The notes: generated from the sequence alone by a model not told the origin. A stretch of DNA of 64,000 bases from Euryarchaeota archaeon Ods02 (GCA_028751075.1 JAQZDA010000006.1:1-64000); one strand, 5' to 3'; positions 8,317-18,532 are shown, numbered from the stretch's first letter. Made by a program: numbers and translations.

Positions 8317-11300
8317 TGGCCTTCACCCCCGTTACACGTGATACGTTGTCGTGCTGCATGGTGACGCCGACGATGCGGTCGGCTTTCTCCACCATGTTAG
8401 AACGGTGGCTTATGACGACGAACTGGGTGTCGTCGGCGATGTCGTCGATCATCTGAGCCACCTTCTCCACGTTGACGGCGTCGAGGGATTCGTCGACCTC
8501 GTCGAAGAAGTAGAACGGCGCAGGCGTGTACCTCTGGATGGCGAAGATGAACGAAAGCGCCGTCAAGGACTTCTCGCCGCCGCTCATCGACTCCAGGCGT
8601 TCCACGGGTTTGTCCGCGGGCTTAGCCTCGATGGTCATCCCGCTCTCGAACGGCTCCTCGGGGTCGTCTAACACGAGGGAACCCGTGCCGTCCGACAGCT
8701 CCTCGAACACCTCCTGGAAGAACCCGTCGATGGCGGTGAACGCCTCCATGAACTTCTCCTCCTTACGTTGCTCGTACTCCTCGATGCGGTCGATGATACC
8801 CTGCTTCTCCTCCTCCAGAGTCTCCTTCCGGTCGACGAGGTCGTCGCGACGGTTCGTCTCCTCCTCGTACTCCTCGATAGCCAGCATGTTCACCGGCTCT
8901 AACTCCTCCATCTCCCGCTCCAGACGGTCTATCTCCTCCTCCACCTCGTCGAGGTCGGGTACTTCTTCCTCTTCGACGTCCTCGTCGTCCGGAACCTCCT
9001 CACGAAGCTCCTCCGCCCGACGGCGTTCCTCCTCGAGATCGCTTTCGAGACCCTCTATCCTGTCCTCGACGTTGTCGAGCTCTCGCTGCACCTCGTCACG
9101 GCGTTCCACCGCCTCCCCTACCTCATCTTCCTTGTCGTCACGTTGTTCCTTGAGGTCGCCGAGCTGCTCCTCAACCTCCTCGATACGGGTGTCTATCTCG
9201 TCTATGCGGTCCTCCTTCTCCTCTATCTTGCTCTGGAACCCCTCTATCTCCTCCTCCTTGCTGTCGCGTTTCTCGTCGAGCTCCTGTATCTTCGCCTCCG
9301 CGTCCTCTACCTTCTTCTCCAGATGTTTCTTCTCGAGCTCGAGGTCGTTCAACCGGCTGTCGGCGGCGTCGACATCCTGCTGCAAGCCCCGTATCTCCTC
9401 ACGTAGCTCGTCCGCCCGCCCCGTCAGCTCCTCCAGCCGGCTGCCCTCGATCTCCTCCTCCAGCTCCCCGATCTCCTCCTCCAGCTCCTCGATGTCGGTA
9501 TCTAGCTCCATTATCTCGTCGTCGACCTCCTCCATCGCCTCCCGAGTCTCCCGGCGTTCGCTTTCGATCTCCTCCAGCCTGTTCTCGCGGCTCTCGACGT
9601 CGTTCTCTAGCTCCTCCCTGCGTCTCCCGAGGGTCTCCTTCCTATCGCGGTAGGTCTGGAGCTCGCTGCGCGCGTCCTCCAGGCGGTCGCCGGCGTCGTC
9701 GAGCCGTTCTTCGACGTCCTCTAACTGGCTCCTGACGTCGCGGCGTTCGCTCTCGAGCTCCTGAACCTTGTCCGCCAGCCGCTGCACCGCGCCCTTCGAC
9801 CCGAAGCTGTACCGGCTCTCGCGCTTCGAACCACCTTTCATCGCGCCGCTCTTCTCCACGAGGTCTCCCTCCAGCGTCACCAGCCGATGGTCACCCATCA
9901 TGTCCCTCGCGGTGTCAAGGTCGTCGACGACGAGGGTGTCACCGAAGACGTAGCTGAAGACGCCGTCGTACTCGCCGTCGAACTCCACGAGGTTGTAGGC
10001 GTAGTCGATGACGCCCTCCTGGTTCAATGGCTGCCGCGACAGGTTCCTAGTGTACATCTCAGTCATCGGAAGGAAGGTCGCGCGGCCGGCGTTCCGGCGT
10101 TTCAGGTGGTTGATGCACATCTGACCCACCTCGTCGTCGTCGACGACGACGTTCGCCATCCTGCCGCCCGCCGCCGTCTCCAACGCCGTCGAATAACGTT
10201 GTTCCACGCTGCCGAGATCGGCGACGGTGCCGTGGACGCCGTCGATGCCGGAGTTCAGGGCTTCGCTGACGGCGCGGCCGTAGCTCGTTCCACCGCCGCC
10301 GGTGCGCGCTTCAGCTTCCGCGAGCTCCTCCTTCTTCTGCTGGAGCTTCTGCTCCACCTCGTCTAGCTCCTGCTTCACCTCCTTCCTCTCCATCCGGAGG
10401 TCGTCACGCACCTCCTCCAGCTCGTCGACGTTCTCCTGCTTCCTCTCCAGCGAGCTCTCCAGCTCCTTCATCTCCTGCTCCACCTCCTCGAGCTCGCCTT
10501 CCTTCTCCTCGACCTCCTCCTCTATCTCGTCTATCTCCGTCGACCTCCGGCGGGCGTCGTCTAACAGCCTGTCTTTCTCGCGCTGGAGCTCGTTCTTCTC
10601 GTCTCGCTTGCTCTCCAGCTCTTGCTTCCGGCTGTCGAGCTTCTCGCGGACGTCGCTGTACTCGCCCTCCACCTCGTCTATCTCGCCTTCGACGTCCTGC
10701 AGCTCCTGTCGCTTGCTCGACAGCTCGCTTTTGACGCTGCTCTTCGACACCTTCTCCTCACGTATCTCGTTCTCCTTCTCCTCGACATCCTCCCTCCAGC
10801 CGTCTGCGTTGACGTACGCCTGCCGGCGTTCCTTCTCGTAGTCGTCGAGCGTCCTCTCCGCCTCCTCGATACGGCTCTCCAGCGACTCTATCTCCGCCTC
10901 CACCTCCTTCCGTTCGCCCTTCAGCTCGATGAGGTCGTCCTCGCCTTTCCGGCTGATCTCACGGTTCAGCTCCTCAAGCTCGTCCCTGAAGTCTTCGACC
11001 TCTCGCTGGCGTTCCGCGAGCTCTTCCTCCTTCTCCGTCTTCTTCTCCTTCTGGTCGTCTACTCTGCGTTCGAGCTTCCTTATCTCGCGTTCGACGTCCA
11101 CGAGCTTAGCCGCAGCGAGATATCCCTCCTGTTCGTCGCGTTCGTCCTTCAGCTCCTTGTACTCCAGCGCGCGGTCGCGCTCCCGCTCCAGCCGGTCCAG
11201 CCTCTCTTCGAGCTCGTCGAGCACGGGTTCGAGCTTCTCGATGCGCTCCTGCACGGTGTCGAGCTCGTCCTCCGCTTTCTCCTTCTTCTCGTCGAACTCC

Positions 11301-11842
11301 GCGGTACCGGCTATCTCCTCGATGATGCCGCGGCGTTCCGTCGGACCCATGTTGATGATGCCGTTGACGTCGCCCTGCATGACGACGTTGTAGCCTTCGG
11401 GGGTTACGCCGGCGTTCGCGAGCATCTCACGGATGTCCGAGAGGTTGACGCTTCGGTCGTCTACGTAGTAGTAGCTGTAGTAGTCGCTGCTGGTCTTCTT
11501 GATCCTTCTGCGGATTACTATCTCGTCGGGGTCGTTTACCTCTCCTGCGGCCTTACGTATCTCCTCCTCGGTTATCGCGCGGCTTTCGTTGTCGATGACG
11601 ACCTCGACGCTGGCTTCCTTCACGGGTTCACCGTCGGGGGGGTTGTACAGGAGGTCGGGAAGCCGTCGCGCCCTCATGCCACGGGTTCGGGCGAGACCGA
11701 GCGCGAACAGGACTCCGTCGATGAGGTTGCTCTTGCCGCTGCCGTTGGGGCCGCTTATCGTGGTGAAGCCCTCGTAGAAAGGGATGGACGTCGCTTCACC
11801 GAACGACTTGAACCCGTCCAACCGCAGCTCCTTGATATGCAT
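8279..11842 (-). CDS. smc: Chromosome segregation protein SMC
   Basis: An 1187-residue SMC ATPase. The N-terminal head has Walker A GPNGSGKS at about 32-39; two long heptad coiled coils flank a hinge of about 150 residues that begins near GIDGVHGTVADL; the C-terminal head carries the ABC signature SMSGGEKSLTALSF and Walker B YFFDEVDESLD. It forms antiparallel coiled-coil dimers that condense and segregate chromosomes with ScpA. The gene lies between a small coiled-coil protein (1 nt gap) and scpA (38 nt overlap), a single operon. Confidence 0.97.
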   Translation of the reverse strand: MHIKELRLDGFKSFGEATSIPFYEGFTTISGPNGSGKSNLIDGVLFALGLARTRGMRARRLPDLLYNPPDGEPVKEASVEVVIDNESRAITEEEIRKAAGEVNDPDEIVIRRRIKKTSSDYYSYYYVDDRSVNLSDIREMLANAGVTPEGYNVVMQGDVNGIINMGPTERRGIIEEIAGTAEFDEKKEKAEDELDTVQERIEKLEPVLDELEERLDRLERERDRALEYKELKDERDEQEGYLAAAKLVDVEREIRKLERRVDDQKEKKTEKEEELAERQREVEDFRDELEELNREISRKGEDDLIELKGERKEVEAEIESLESRIEEAERTLDDYEKERRQAYVNADGWREDVEEKENEIREEKVSKSSVKSELSSKRQELQDVEGEIDEVEGEYSDVREKLDSRKQELESKRDEKNELQREKDRLLDDARRRSTEIDEIEEEVEEKEGELEEVEQEMKELESSLERKQENVDELEEVRDDLRMERKEVKQELDEVEQKLQQKKEELAEAEARTGGGGTSYGRAVSEALNSGIDGVHGTVADLGSVEQRYSTALETAAGGRMANVVVDDDEVGQMCINHLKRRNAGRATFLPMTEMYTRNLSRQPLNQEGVIDYAYNLVEFDGEYDGVFSYVFGDTLVVDDLDTARDMMGDHRLVTLEGDLVEKSGAMKGGSKRESRYSFGSKGAVQRLADKVQELESERRDVRSQLEDVEERLDDAGDRLEDARSELQTYRDRKETLGRRREELENDVESRENRLEEIESERRETREAMEEVDDEIMELDTDIEELEEEIGELEEEIEGSRLEELTGRADELREEIRGLQQDVDAADSRLNDLELEKKHLEKKVEDAEAKIQELDEKRDSKEEEIEGFQSKIEEKEDRIDEIDTRIEEVEEQLGDLKEQRDDKEDEVGEAVERRDEVQRELDNVEDRIEGLESDLEEERRRAEELREEVPDDEDVEEEEVPDLDEVEEEIDRLEREMEELEPVNMLAIEEYEEETNRRDDLVDRKETLEEEKQGIIDRIEEYEQRKEEKFMEAFTAIDGFFQEVFEELSDGTGSLVLDDPEEPFESGMTIEAKPADKPVERLESMSGGEKSLTALSFIFAIQRYTPAPFYFFDEVDESLDAVNVEKVAQMIDDIADDTQFVVISHRSNMVEKADRIVGVTMQHDNVSRVTGVKANDGGDAEGAAAD

Positions 11843-11843
11843 C

Positions 11844-12050
11844 TCAGGCGACGTATATGTCGTCCTCCGTCTTCTCCACCTCGTCTTCCTCGGTCTTCTC
11901 CTCCTCGACTCCGACCTCCTCGCGCTCTATCTCGACATCCTCGTCGTCCTCGAGCTCGCTGACCCGTTTCTTCATGTCGATGAGCTCGTCGGTCAACGCG
12001 TCGACGGTCTTCTCCAGCTCCCTCAAGCGTGATTCGTCTTCCCTGGGCAT
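11844..12050 (-). CDS. Small acidic coiled-coil protein upstream of smc
   Basis: A 68-residue protein with an N-terminal heptad helix (RLRELEKTVDALTDELIDMKKRVSEL, read in parts) and a very acidic C-terminal tail. It ends 1 nt before the smc start, so the two are co-transcribed. Similar small proteins sit before smc in other haloarchaea as far as I recall; their function is not known. It might be a SMC-associated helper, which is inferred from position only. Confidence 0.8.
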   Translation of the reverse strand: MPREDESRLRELEKTVDALTDELIDMKKRVSELEDDEDVEIEREEVGVEEEKTEEDEVEKTEDDIYVA

Positions 12051-12197
12051 GTTCCTTCTATCCCCTTTACTTCCACGCGAACCATAAGTGCAACGTCAGA
12101 CAGGGTAACAGCCGTCAGACATGCGTCAGACGGCCTGCTTTCCGAAGGGTGAAGGAGATTCCACATCGGTTTAACCGCCGACGCCCTCCATCCACCG

Positions 12198-13205
12198 ATG
12201 GACTGGCGGCGTTGGTACGCGTTCGACGCGGTCTTCGACTCCCTCTACAAGCTCCGGTACTACTTCGTTCCCTTCGACCTCTGGAGGTACGTCGCCCTCG
12301 TCGTCGTCACCGCCGTCGTCGGATCACGAGCGGGTTACGGCGCAGTCGGTGACGTCGCCACCTTCGCCGTCGGAGTCGAAGCCGACCTGCGGTTGACGAG
12401 GCCTGCAGTCGAACTAGCCGTCGACAACGTCGACTTGTTCGCCGCTGCCGTCGCGCTACTCGCCGTATTGGTGTTCGTCAGCGCGGTGTTCGAGTTCGTC
12501 TTCGTCGACATCCTCTGGGAAGACGACCTCAGTCTCCGGAAGCTCTTCAGCCAAAGACTCCGTGAAGGGTTCAGCCTCTTCGTCTTCCGTGTCGCCGCCA
12601 CCGCGGCGTTCTTCCTGTCGTCGTACGTCGCAGTAGGTTTGCTCCGGAACTCCACGGAGTCGACGGCGGGTCTCATCCCTCTCGCCGCTGCCGTCGCCTT
12701 GCTGGCGCTCGGTTTCTCCGTAGTCAACGGGCTCGTCACGGACTTCGCGGTCCCGATAATGATAGCAGACGGCAGAAGGCTCGACGACGCAGTCGTGGAG
12801 GTCGTGAAGCTGTTCCGCCGGGAACCCCGTCAGCTTTCCCTTTACGTCGGCGTCCGCCTCCTCCTGAACGCAGCTATACTCGTCGGCGCAACCGTCGTCA
12901 GCGTCGTCGTCGCCGCCACCATCGGGCTTCCTCTCGCGGGCCTCGGATACGCCGTGGAGCTAACCAGCGGAGGCCTCGACGCAGCGCTCGCAACCGCCGC
13001 AGGCGTCGCAGTCGCCGTCGTTCTCGTCGTCATCTACCTGGTCCTCCTCTTGGTCTTCCTCGCGGTTTTCGTCCAGCTACCAGTCAGGTTCTACCTCAGA
13101 TGCTATCCCCTGTACGTCCTGGGCTACACCGACGAAAGATACCGATTGCTGGAGGAGAGACCGGCGGATATTAGCCTGCTGGACTTCCTACTAGGGCGAA
13201 AGTGA
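12198..13205 (+). CDS. Haloarchaeal polytopic membrane protein
   Basis: A 335-residue membrane protein with about six hydrophobic segments: near residues 30-45, 80-105, 130-150, 160-180, 215-245 and 270-300. The N terminus MDWRRWYAFDAVFDSLY resembles a conserved haloarchaeal family of unknown function (DUF7544-like in my memory). It overlaps the tiaS start by 4 nt (GTGA), so the two are co-translated. No enzymatic motif is seen. Confidence 0.82.
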   Translation: MDWRRWYAFDAVFDSLYKLRYYFVPFDLWRYVALVVVTAVVGSRAGYGAVGDVATFAVGVEADLRLTRPAVELAVDNVDLFAAAVALLAVLVFVSAVFEFVFVDILWEDDLSLRKLFSQRLREGFSLFVFRVAATAAFFLSSYVAVGLLRNSTESTAGLIPLAAAVALLALGFSVVNGLVTDFAVPIMIADGRRLDDAVVEVVKLFRREPRQLSLYVGVRLLLNAAILVGATVVSVVVAATIGLPLAGLGYAVELTSGGLDAALATAAGVAVAVVLVVIYLVLLLVFLAVFVQLPVRFYLRCYPLYVLGYTDERYRLLEERPADISLLDFLLGRK

Positions 13206-14539
13206 AGCTCGCGGTCGGAATCGACGACACCGACTCCCGCACAGGCGGGATGTGCACCACATACCTCGCCAGCGTCGTCGCCGAAGAGATCTCCGGCTAC
13301 GCCGAAGTCGACGACCGCGTCCTGTTTCGGCTCAACCCCGACGCACCCCACCGCACACGCGGCAACGCCTGTCTCGCGCTCTACCTCGACACCGGCCACC
13401 CGAAGCGAGTCAGGGAGACCGTGGTGGACGCCGTCGAAAGGCTCTCTGTCCATGACGACCCCGACACCAACCCGGGAGCCGCGTTCCTCCGTGGAACGGC
13501 TCCGGACGAGCTCGGACAGCACTCCATCAGAACCGTCCGCGAGCTCGTCCCCAGGGACGAAGCTCTGGCGGTAGCTGAAGAACACGCGGTCGACGTCGAG
13601 ACTTGGGGCGACGGCCGCGGCGTCGTCGGAGCCGTCGCCGCCGTCGGCAGCCGGCGCGCCATGGAGCTCTACGGTGACGAGACGCTCGAGATGCTCGCGT
13701 ACCGTGGAGTCGACCACGACGGCGCATCGAGGGAGTACAGCCCGGAGTCCTTCCGCAGGGCGCACCGGATGACCTACCCCGAAACCTGGGACACTGTCGA
13801 CGGAGACGGCTCCGTCGTCGCCGTACCCGCAGCCGAAGGACCCGTGCTGTACGGCTTGCGCGGCAGCTCCTTGGAGGCGGTCTGGCGCGCGAACAGCTAC
13901 GTCGAGACGCAGGAGGTTCAACGGGTCGCGGTCTACCGCACCAACCAGGCGACGGACATGCACGTCGTCGACGCCGCAGCGGGACGGGGTTTCGGCGCCC
14001 ACGAAGACGACAGCGGAAGCGGTTTCGGAGAGGACGAAGACTACGCGGGAAGGGTCGACACGCTTCGGGACGACGGCAGCTACCTCGTCGCCGGCGAGGT
14101 ACAGGGTGAACCACGGGAACGAAGGGGTGGACACGTCTTCGTCGACGTCGACACAGCGTACGGCAGCCTTCAGCTGGCGGCGTTCGAACCCACGAAGGAG
14201 CTCCGTGACGTCATCCGCCGACTACGTGAAGGAGACGAGGTCACCGTCTGCGGAAGCTACGACGACGGTACCCTGAAACTAGAGAAGCTGAAGGTCGGAG
14301 CCCTGAGAACAGTAGAGCTGGTGAAACCCAGGTGCTGCGGCCGTAAGATGGAGAGCGCCGGCCGCGGACAGGGCTACCGATGCAGGGAGTGCGGGGAGAC
14401 CGAGGACGAGCTGGTGGAACGGGAGCTAGAGCGCGACCTCGAACCGGGTTGGTACGAGGTTCCGGCGGGCGCGCGCCGACATCTCTCGAAGCCGCTCTGC
14501 CGTGGCCTACCTCGACGGAGGGACGCCGCCGACTCCTAA
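13202..14539 (+). CDS. tiaS: tRNA(Ile2) 2-agmatinylcytidine synthetase TiaS
   Basis: Modifies C34 of the CAU-anticodon tRNA-Ile with agmatine and ATP so that it reads AUA codons. The 445-residue protein has the N-terminal AVGIDDTDSRTGGMCTTY motif, a central catalytic part, an OB-fold (residues about 295-365, with GGHVFVDVDTAYGSLQLAAFEP) and a C-terminal zinc ribbon with CCGRKM and CREC. The start is GTG, overlapping the preceding gene by 4 nt. AUA codons are frequent in this window, consistent with need for this enzyme. Confidence 0.95.
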   Translation: MKLAVGIDDTDSRTGGMCTTYLASVVAEEISGYAEVDDRVLFRLNPDAPHRTRGNACLALYLDTGHPKRVRETVVDAVERLSVHDDPDTNPGAAFLRGTAPDELGQHSIRTVRELVPRDEALAVAEEHAVDVETWGDGRGVVGAVAAVGSRRAMELYGDETLEMLAYRGVDHDGASREYSPESFRRAHRMTYPETWDTVDGDGSVVAVPAAEGPVLYGLRGSSLEAVWRANSYVETQEVQRVAVYRTNQATDMHVVDAAAGRGFGAHEDDSGSGFGEDEDYAGRVDTLRDDGSYLVAGEVQGEPRERRGGHVFVDVDTAYGSLQLAAFEPTKELRDVIRRLREGDEVTVCGSYDDGTLKLEKLKVGALRTVELVKPRCCGRKMESAGRGQGYRCRECGETEDELVERELERDLEPGWYEVPAGARRHLSKPLCRGLPRRRDAADS

Positions 14540-14621
14540 CCGGAAGCCAGTGAGGTTTCCGGAAACACCTCTCAACCAGAAGGTTAGTCTCCCCCCGCGG
14601 TATAGATACATGTAACGACTG

Positions 14622-16790
14622 ATGCGTCTCTCCGACCTCGACCTGCCCGACGGCTTCGTCGAACACTACGAGAACGAAGTCGGCGTCGAAGAACTCTACC
14701 CGCCTCAGGAGGAAGCCGTCGAAGCAGGTGTGGTGGAGGGCGACAACGTCGTCGCAGCCGTACCCACCGCGAGCGGTAAGACCCTGATAGCGGCGATGGC
14801 GATGGCGAGCAACCGGAAGGCGCTGTACGTCGTACCCCTGAGGGCGCTCGCCAGCGAGAAGTACGAGGAGTTCCGCGAGATACCCGGCTTAGACGTAGGT
14901 GTCTCCACAGGCGACTACGACAGCGACGAGAGCTACCTCGCAGACAACGACGTCGTAGTCGCCACCAGCGAGAAGGTCGACAGCCTCGTCCGCAACGGCG
15001 CCGACTGGATCAAGGAGGTCGACTGCGTCGTCGTCGACGAAGTACATCTGCTCGACAGCGGCGACCGCGGCCCCACCCTCGAGGTCACCATCGCGAAGCT
15101 ACGCAGGCTCGGAGACCCCCAGGTCGTCGCGCTCTCCGCCACGGTCGACAACGCCGGCGAGATAGCGGGGTGGCTGGACGCCGAGCTCGTCGACAGCGAC
15201 TGGCGACCCGTCGACCTCCGCAGAGGAGTCTACACCGGTGAAGAGATCCGGTATCGCGACCCCGACGAACGAGACGGCGTCGCCACGGAGCCCGTAGACG
15301 GAGACGGAGTGGCGGCGCTGGCGGCGGAAGCAGTGGAGGACGGCGGCCAGTGCCTGGTGTTCGTCAACAGCCGCAGGAGCGCGGAGAGCGTCGCCCGCCA
15401 GCTCTCCAGGGAGGGTTTCGGCAACGCCGGAGAAACCGCGTTAACGGTGCGTGACGCCGCCGACACCTCGACCGGCGACGACCTCGCCGACTGCCTCGAA
15501 GGCGGCGTCGCCTTCCACCACGCCGGCCTGAAGAACGAACACCGAACCGCCGTCGAAGACAGCTTCCGCAGCCGCGAGACACAGGTGATCGCGGCGACGC
15601 CGACCCTCGCCGCAGGAGTCAACGTACCCGCCCGCAGGGTCGTCGTCCGCGACTTCATGCGGTACACGGACGGCGGCATGCGTCCGCTGCCGGTGCTCGA
15701 GGTGCATCAGATGTTCGGCCGCGCCGGCCGCCCAGGCCTCGACCCATACGGAGAAGCCGTGGTCGTCGCCGAGGAGAACCCCGACGAGGTCTACGAGGAG
15801 TACATCCTCGGTGAGCCGGAACCCGTCTACAGCAAGCTCGCGAACCAGCAGGCTCTCCGCACCCACTTGCTAGCCACCGTCGCCAGCGGCTTCGCCCGAA
15901 GCCACGAGGAGGTATTGGAGTTCCTGGAAGCCACGTTCTACAGCCATCAGGAGGAAGGCATGGGGATAGAAGGCGTCGTCGACGACACCCTCGACTACCT
16001 ACACGAGGTCGACATGGTGGAACGCAGGGAAACCGACGAAGACGTCCAGCTGTCGGCGACGGATCTCGGGCACGCCGTCAGCCGACTGTACATCGACCCC
16101 ATGAGCGCCGCCCGGATGGTGGAGAAGCTCGAGAAACTCGAGGAAGAAGCCGAGGACGGTTTCGAGCCTTCGGCTCTGTCGTTCCTCGAGATAGCGTGTC
16201 ACACCCCGGACATGTACACACTGTACCTCGGTCGAGACGACGACACCGTGGGGTACGCGATGGAGCACGAGGACGAGTTCGTGGACCCACCCAGCGAGTT
16301 CGAACGAGGTTTCGAGGACTGGCTCGCCGCCGTCAAGACCGCACGCGTCCTCGTGGACTGGACGCGGGAGCGCGACGTCGACGAGATCGCGGAGCGACAC
16401 GACGTCGACCCCGGCGACGTCAACACGCGGGTGGAGCGCGCGGACTGGCTTCTGTACGCGCTCGAGGAGCTAGCCGCCCACGTCGACAGCAGCCACCGTA
16501 GAACGCTTCACGAGACCCGGCAGCGGGTGCAGCACGGTGTGAGGGACGAGCTCCTGTCGCTCGTCGGCATACACGGAGTCGGCCGAGTCCGGGCGCGGCG
16601 ACTGTACGAGGCGGGTATCGAGAGCGAGGAAGACGTCGCGGAAGCCGACGTCGACCGGCTCGCCCGCCTATTGGGGCCGAAGACCGCGGTCAACGTCTTC
16701 GAGGAGGTCGGCCGCGAGGTCAGGGAAGCCGATGTCGACGACGACGCAGAGTTCGTGGAGAGCAAACAGGCGACGATGGGGGACTTCTGA
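14622..16790 (+). CDS. hel308: ATP-dependent DNA helicase Hel308
   Basis: Superfamily 2 helicase that unwinds forked DNA with 3'-5' polarity and acts in replication restart. All motifs are present in 722 residues: PTASGKT (Walker A, about 48-54), DEVH, SAT, VFVNSRRSAE, the FHHAGL segment, ATPTLAAGVN and QMFGRAGRPG; then the winged-helix, ratchet and C-terminal HhH domain (LVGIHGVGRVRARRLYEAGI). The stop overlaps the start of cgi121 by 1 nt, forming a two-gene operon that is widespread in haloarchaea. Confidence 0.95.
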   Translation: MRLSDLDLPDGFVEHYENEVGVEELYPPQEEAVEAGVVEGDNVVAAVPTASGKTLIAAMAMASNRKALYVVPLRALASEKYEEFREIPGLDVGVSTGDYDSDESYLADNDVVVATSEKVDSLVRNGADWIKEVDCVVVDEVHLLDSGDRGPTLEVTIAKLRRLGDPQVVALSATVDNAGEIAGWLDAELVDSDWRPVDLRRGVYTGEEIRYRDPDERDGVATEPVDGDGVAALAAEAVEDGGQCLVFVNSRRSAESVARQLSREGFGNAGETALTVRDAADTSTGDDLADCLEGGVAFHHAGLKNEHRTAVEDSFRSRETQVIAATPTLAAGVNVPARRVVVRDFMRYTDGGMRPLPVLEVHQMFGRAGRPGLDPYGEAVVVAEENPDEVYEEYILGEPEPVYSKLANQQALRTHLLATVASGFARSHEEVLEFLEATFYSHQEEGMGIEGVVDDTLDYLHEVDMVERRETDEDVQLSATDLGHAVSRLYIDPMSAARMVEKLEKLEEEAEDGFEPSALSFLEIACHTPDMYTLYLGRDDDTVGYAMEHEDEFVDPPSEFERGFEDWLAAVKTARVLVDWTRERDVDEIAERHDVDPGDVNTRVERADWLLYALEELAAHVDSSHRRTLHETRQRVQHGVRDELLSLVGIHGVGRVRARRLYEAGIESEEDVAEADVDRLARLLGPKTAVNVFEEVGREVREADVDDDAEFVESKQATMGDF

Positions 16791-17368
16791 TGACCGACGA
16801 AGGAGGTGGAGAAGGAGGTACGGACTACGTCGAGGTCGACGTAGAGGTCGACGAAGCCACCCGGGTGGTCGAAGGATGGCTGGAAACCGACGACGTCGAC
16901 GGCTTCCTCGACGAACTCGGGGAGACCGGCGCTCGCTACAGCGTCGCGGGGCAGGCGTTCGACGCCTCCAGGGTCGCCTCCTCCCGTCACCTGAGGTTCG
17001 CCGCCGCGAAAGCAAGGAGAGCCTTCCGGGGGGATGAGAACGTCGCCGACACGCTGGCGATGGAGGTCATGCTCTACACTGCGGGCACTCGTCAGATAAG
17101 CCGGGCGACGGAGGTAGGGGTGCGAGCCGGCGGCTGTGGCGCCGCGGTTTCGCTGACGCCGACGCCAGACTCCGGTGCCGAGGAGGTGCCGGAGGAAGCC
17201 GTGGAAGCCGTCGAAGACCTCCTGGAGCCCGGAGACGTCGACTACATCGACGTGGAAGGAGCGAGGGAGCAGTACGAGGTGACGGACGAGGAGGTCGAAG
17301 CCGTCGGTGAACGCAAGCTTGAGCTGCTGGTGCTGGAGAGGACGGCGTTGCTGGAGGTCAACAAGTAG
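16790..17368 (+). CDS. cgi121: KEOPS complex subunit Cgi121
   Basis: The KEOPS subunit that binds the 3' CCA end of tRNA for t6A37 synthesis. The signature YTAGTRQISRATEVGV and the upstream HLRFAAAKARRAF helix identify it. It is 192 residues, with a short acidic N-terminal extension. It is translationally coupled to hel308. The catalytic KEOPS subunits Kae1-Bud32 are not in the window. Confidence 0.92.
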   Translation: MTDEGGGEGGTDYVEVDVEVDEATRVVEGWLETDDVDGFLDELGETGARYSVAGQAFDASRVASSRHLRFAAAKARRAFRGDENVADTLAMEVMLYTAGTRQISRATEVGVRAGGCGAAVSLTPTPDSGAEEVPEEAVEAVEDLLEPGDVDYIDVEGAREQYEVTDEEVEAVGERKLELLVLERTALLEVNK

Positions 17369-17471
17369 TACACCGGTGGCTCGACCCTCGTAACACATCA
17401 CGTTATCCCGCTGGAGCTACATCTGAAAGCCTTTACCGGCCGCCGGCGACGGTTGGAACGACAGGAAACAG

Positions 17472-18518
17472 ATGCCGATGCACGTCCCTCCCGGTGACCT
17501 GCTGTCGAGCTGGCTCCCCGTCACCAGGTACGCCAGCGTCGAAGCATACGGAGAACCCCCGCATAGCTTCACGCTGGAGGTGACGGTGGAGCTGACGGAG
17601 GCCCTATCAGACGTCTGGCTCGACAGCTACGGCAGCCTTCACGCATCCCCTACAGCGGTGACGTCGGAGGGCGAGCTAGCGTTACGGCCGCCCGACCCCG
17701 ACGGTTCGCGGGAAGCCCACGAGGTGCTCGCGGAGGCCGACGACGACGGCCACTCAGTCGAGGGATACCACGTCGTCGAGGACCAGGGGCTGTTCGACTC
17801 CAGGGACGACGCCAGACGCGCCGTCGTGAACACCGCGGACTCCCTCGCCGACGACGGGCTAGACCTCGACGTCGACCTCGACACCTACCATAGAGACGGC
17901 GACGAAGTCACCGTGGGGTACCAAGGCTACACGGAGGGGCTGGACGAGGCGGCGTCCCGGCATCTCGGAGGCCGGCTCGGCGGTGACGGAGGCGGCATAG
18001 GCGACGCAGGCGGTGACGGCGGCGGCCGAAGAAGGGAACCCATGCTGGAGGTCGGCGGCGTCGAGCTCTGGACGTCGAGACGCGATGGAGAGAGCGCGTA
18101 CGGCTGGGAAGTCGACCTCTCGGGCTCTCCGGAGCTAGCCGCGTCGTCTCTGGCGGCGCTCGGCGTCGAGGACGCGGAAACGGTCGCCGACCTCCGACGG
18201 GAGACGGGTTTCGCCGTCGACGTCGACTGGAACGCGTGGTTCGGAGACGTCTTCACCTTCGACGTCGAGTACACAGCGAGGAACAGCGGAGAGTACGCCG
18301 AAGGACTCCGCAGTCAGGGTCTCGAGACTCCTGCAGAGAGTGGCTTCACCTTCGAGTACATGTCGGACGCCGCCGAAGGCGAGACCACGTTGAACTACCA
18401 CGGTGAACGCCCGCGAGATGCAGCGGCGAGCTCCGGCGATGTCGCGTTCATGTGGATGAACTGGATGCCGGCACCCGTCCCCTGGGTCGCCGTCTACCTC
18501 GAGGGTTTCCGCCGGTAG
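17472..18518 (+). CDS. Hypothetical two-lobed acidic protein with Gly-rich linker
   Basis: A 348-residue soluble protein that I do not recognise. Residues about 1-165 form one lobe, 166-190 is a linker rich in Gly and Asp with repeated GGDGGG units, and 195-348 forms a second lobe. The second lobe may be an internal copy: both contain a F-T-x-E/D-V-E/T-x-x-beta strand pattern and a closing Gly-Tyr or Gly-Phe turn. No signal peptide or membrane span is present. An alternative start is the in-frame Met3 (17478). A weak TATA (CTTTACC, about 17431) lies upstream. Confidence 0.7.
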   Translation: MPMHVPPGDLLSSWLPVTRYASVEAYGEPPHSFTLEVTVELTEALSDVWLDSYGSLHASPTAVTSEGELALRPPDPDGSREAHEVLAEADDDGHSVEGYHVVEDQGLFDSRDDARRAVVNTADSLADDGLDLDVDLDTYHRDGDEVTVGYQGYTEGLDEAASRHLGGRLGGDGGGIGDAGGDGGGRRREPMLEVGGVELWTSRRDGESAYGWEVDLSGSPELAASSLAALGVEDAETVADLRRETGFAVDVDWNAWFGDVFTFDVEYTARNSGEYAEGLRSQGLETPAESGFTFEYMSDAAEGETTLNYHGERPRDAAASSGDVAFMWMNWMPAPVPWVAVYLEGFRR

Positions 18519-18532
18519 ACCGCGTCAGATAT

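Noticed and set aside
8526-9653. Long plus-strand frame of 375 codons across smc
   Set aside because: It is antisense to the SMC coiled coil, very rich in Ser and Arg, and has no promoter; a shadow of a biased coding sequence.
10622-11962. Plus-strand frame of 446 codons across the smc N-terminal half
   Set aside because: Antisense to smc; Leu/Val-rich through codon bias, no family signature.
14540-14621. Palindrome TTTCCGGAAA and nearby CCGGAA dyad before hel308
   Set aside because: Short, common in high-GC DNA and without a clear promoter relation; not enough for an operator call.
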